From Crocinitomicaceae bacterium (GTDB taxonomy: Bacteria > Bacteroidota > Bacteroidia > Flavobacteriales_D > Sanyastnellaceae): a stretch of 64,000 nt of DNA. Positions 62,977-64,000 of the stretch are shown here, in pieces (position 1 is the stretch's first letter; each line of letters begins with the position of its first letter). The notes beneath the pieces were generated by a model. The model saw only the letters and a list, made by a program, of their open reading frames with translations. It was not told the DNA's origin and made no database searches. The DNA lies in assembly GCA_002690915.1 (NCBI GenBank), contig NZGF01000064.1, positions 1-64,000 of the forward strand, in the 5' to 3' direction. Position numbers and translations under genes: made by a program.

Positions 62977-64000
62977 CACTCCACTATAAAGCGGGCATAT
63001 TTTCCTTCTGCCGTCGCCAAGATGTAGGTTCCAGAATTCAATCCTAGCAAGTCCAAATTGTGATCTCCCAGTGTCGTCCACTCACCGGTCAATAGCTGCC
63101 GTCCAGTTGCATCAAACAGAAACCATTGGCTTACTGCATCCACATGAACCCTTAGCGTACCATTGGATACCGGATTGGGGGATATGCAAAGGGTCTGAGG
63201 CACTACAGCATCCTCTATTCCAACCCAGCTGTCTTGCAAATCTGCACGCAGAACTGGGCGAATCATGACCGTACCTTCTATATCGGAATTGAACCACGCA
63301 CCCCCTAGCCCAAGCTGATAGTGCAACTGACCTGCGTTGGCATTGGTATTCTTATCCAATCCGAAATTGAGCATAGCATCGCTTCCTTGTACAAGTCCAA
63401 CATGAATGTTGCCTTCGACCGGAATGGGGTCATCGTAAGCATAGTAGGCGAATACATCGTACCCATCCGTAAAATACTCGGGAGTCTGGAACTGATAGTT
63501 CTCCCCGAGTTCAACGCCGGGCAATCCAACGCTGTCCGCCCAGGCGCGGAGTAAAAAAGTTTCGTCATCCGAGTTGTTGTAGTACGGAGTAAAGTGAATG
63601 GCTAAGCCCAAAAGCGTATCCGGGACCTCCAATGCATACCGCATGGCCAGTTTTCCTCCGGCGGCCGTTAAAGCATAAGCCTTCTCTGCGGTGCCGTCAT
63701 CGTAGGCAAAATCGATGTCAAAAACTTGCTGGAAGGTGATGCTGTCGTTGTCGGGCACTCCAACTTTCTCCGTGTGCAGCAAACCAATAGAACTCTGCCA
63801 CACAGCCACATCGAATACTGCCGTCGTATCGCTAACGGATGTATCGAACACGAAATCTTCCCCTTGGGGATTGTAGCCCAAATAGATCAGCGTAGTGAAT
63901 GGCGATTCTGGTAAGACGTTCGTGTTTTGGAAGGGACTCGCATACGTAGCGTCAATACCGTTGAACGCGACAGAAAACCCGCTCTCGATGTTGTCGGCTT
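62976..64000 (-). CDS. Secreted protein with type IX C-terminal sorting domain (partial)
   Basis: The gene is open to the right edge of the window, so the N-terminus is missing; about 340 residues are visible. The body is rich in Asp, Asn and aromatic residues and beta-strand-like (AVWQSSIGLLHTEKV, LAIHFTPYYNNSDDETFLLRAW). The last 75 residues (LCISPNPVSNGTLRV to YARFIVE) are a type A sorting domain for the type IX system. It is a surface or secreted protein of unknown function. Its stop overlaps the pseudouridine synthase start by one base. Confidence 0.85.
   Translation of the reverse strand, partial: ADNIESGFSVAFNGIDATYASPFQNTNVLPESPFTTLIYLGYNPQGEDFVFDTSVSDTTAVFDVAVWQSSIGLLHTEKVGVPDNDSITFQQVFDIDFAYDDGTAEKAYALTAAGGKLAMRYALEVPDTLLGLAIHFTPYYNNSDDETFLLRAWADSVGLPGVELGENYQFQTPEYFTDGYDVFAYYAYDDPIPVEGNIHVGLVQGSDAMLNFGLDKNTNANAGQLHYQLGLGGAWFNSDIEGTVMIRPVLRADLQDSWVGIEDAVVPQTLCISPNPVSNGTLRVHVDAVSQWFLFDATGRQLLTGEWTTLGDHNLDLLGLNSGTYILATAEGKYARFIVE

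Overview
The window reads as a chromosomal segment of a Bacteroidota bacterium, most likely a member of the Flavobacteriales. The evidence is the 5' end of a 16S rRNA gene with a Flavobacteriia-like V1-V2 region, promoter elements of the Bacteroidota type (TAnnTTTG around -7), a type IX secretion/gliding core (gldK, gldL, gldM, gldN with porP/sprF and a PorG-like barrel), proteins with type IX C-terminal sorting domains, a short CarB, a bacterial GGGP synthase and several Bacteroidota-specific families. Gene packing is very tight: many same-strand neighbours share an ATGA or TGATG stop/start overlap, and most convergent pairs are 0-11 bp apart. I see no insertion sequences, prophage genes, CRISPR arrays or tRNA genes.

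Layout. 1-393: start of an rrn operon on the minus strand, with leader and promoter up to about 841. 884-9261: SCO-like copper protein, amidohydrolase and SDR (coupled operon), a type IX substrate with an OB-like domain, an RlmL-like methyltransferase with a SUI1 protein, a cysteine-rich secreted protein, an O-methyltransferase and sucC. 9332-17091: LolD-like ATPase, then a MarR regulator with a perfect 14-bp palindrome in front of it, heading a fadN-fadA-fadE beta-oxidation operon, then an M42 peptidase. 17092-21569: a four-gene minus-strand operon of E1/ThiF-like adenylating enzyme, LuxI/FeeM-like acyltransferase, 7TMR-DISM histidine kinase and stand-alone receiver. This looks like a make-and-sense small-molecule module and is the best candidate here for an undescribed system. 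21709-27081: orphan ORF, DUF4924-like/OmpH/small-protein operon, DUF1853 protein, TonB-type receptor. 27061-33921: FemAB-like, YfhO, DUF4834 and carB. 34081-38957: alpha/beta hydrolase coupled to GGGP synthase, a TPP-riboswitch-controlled TonB receptor (thiamine uptake) and cysQ.

38961-49215: rsgA with a GldA-like ATPase, then groES-groEL and a run of minus-strand genes: miaB, a sensor-less sigma54 activator, lptE, a TPR-like protein and secG. The groES upstream region has a tandem approximately 31-bp composite repeat (CTGACA/TGTCAG palindrome plus TGGCACAAA) and a sigma54-like -24/-12 element. A matching CTGACA-N3-TGTCAG palindrome lies just upstream of miaB. Together these suggest a small stress regulon run by the sigma54 activator encoded 2 kb away. 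49309-64000: topA, a ureohydrolase-fold protein that has lost its metal ligands, porP/sprF-gldKLMN, an ABC-F ATPase, a PorG-like barrel, an RluD-type pseudouridine synthase and the 3' part of another type IX substrate that runs off the window end.
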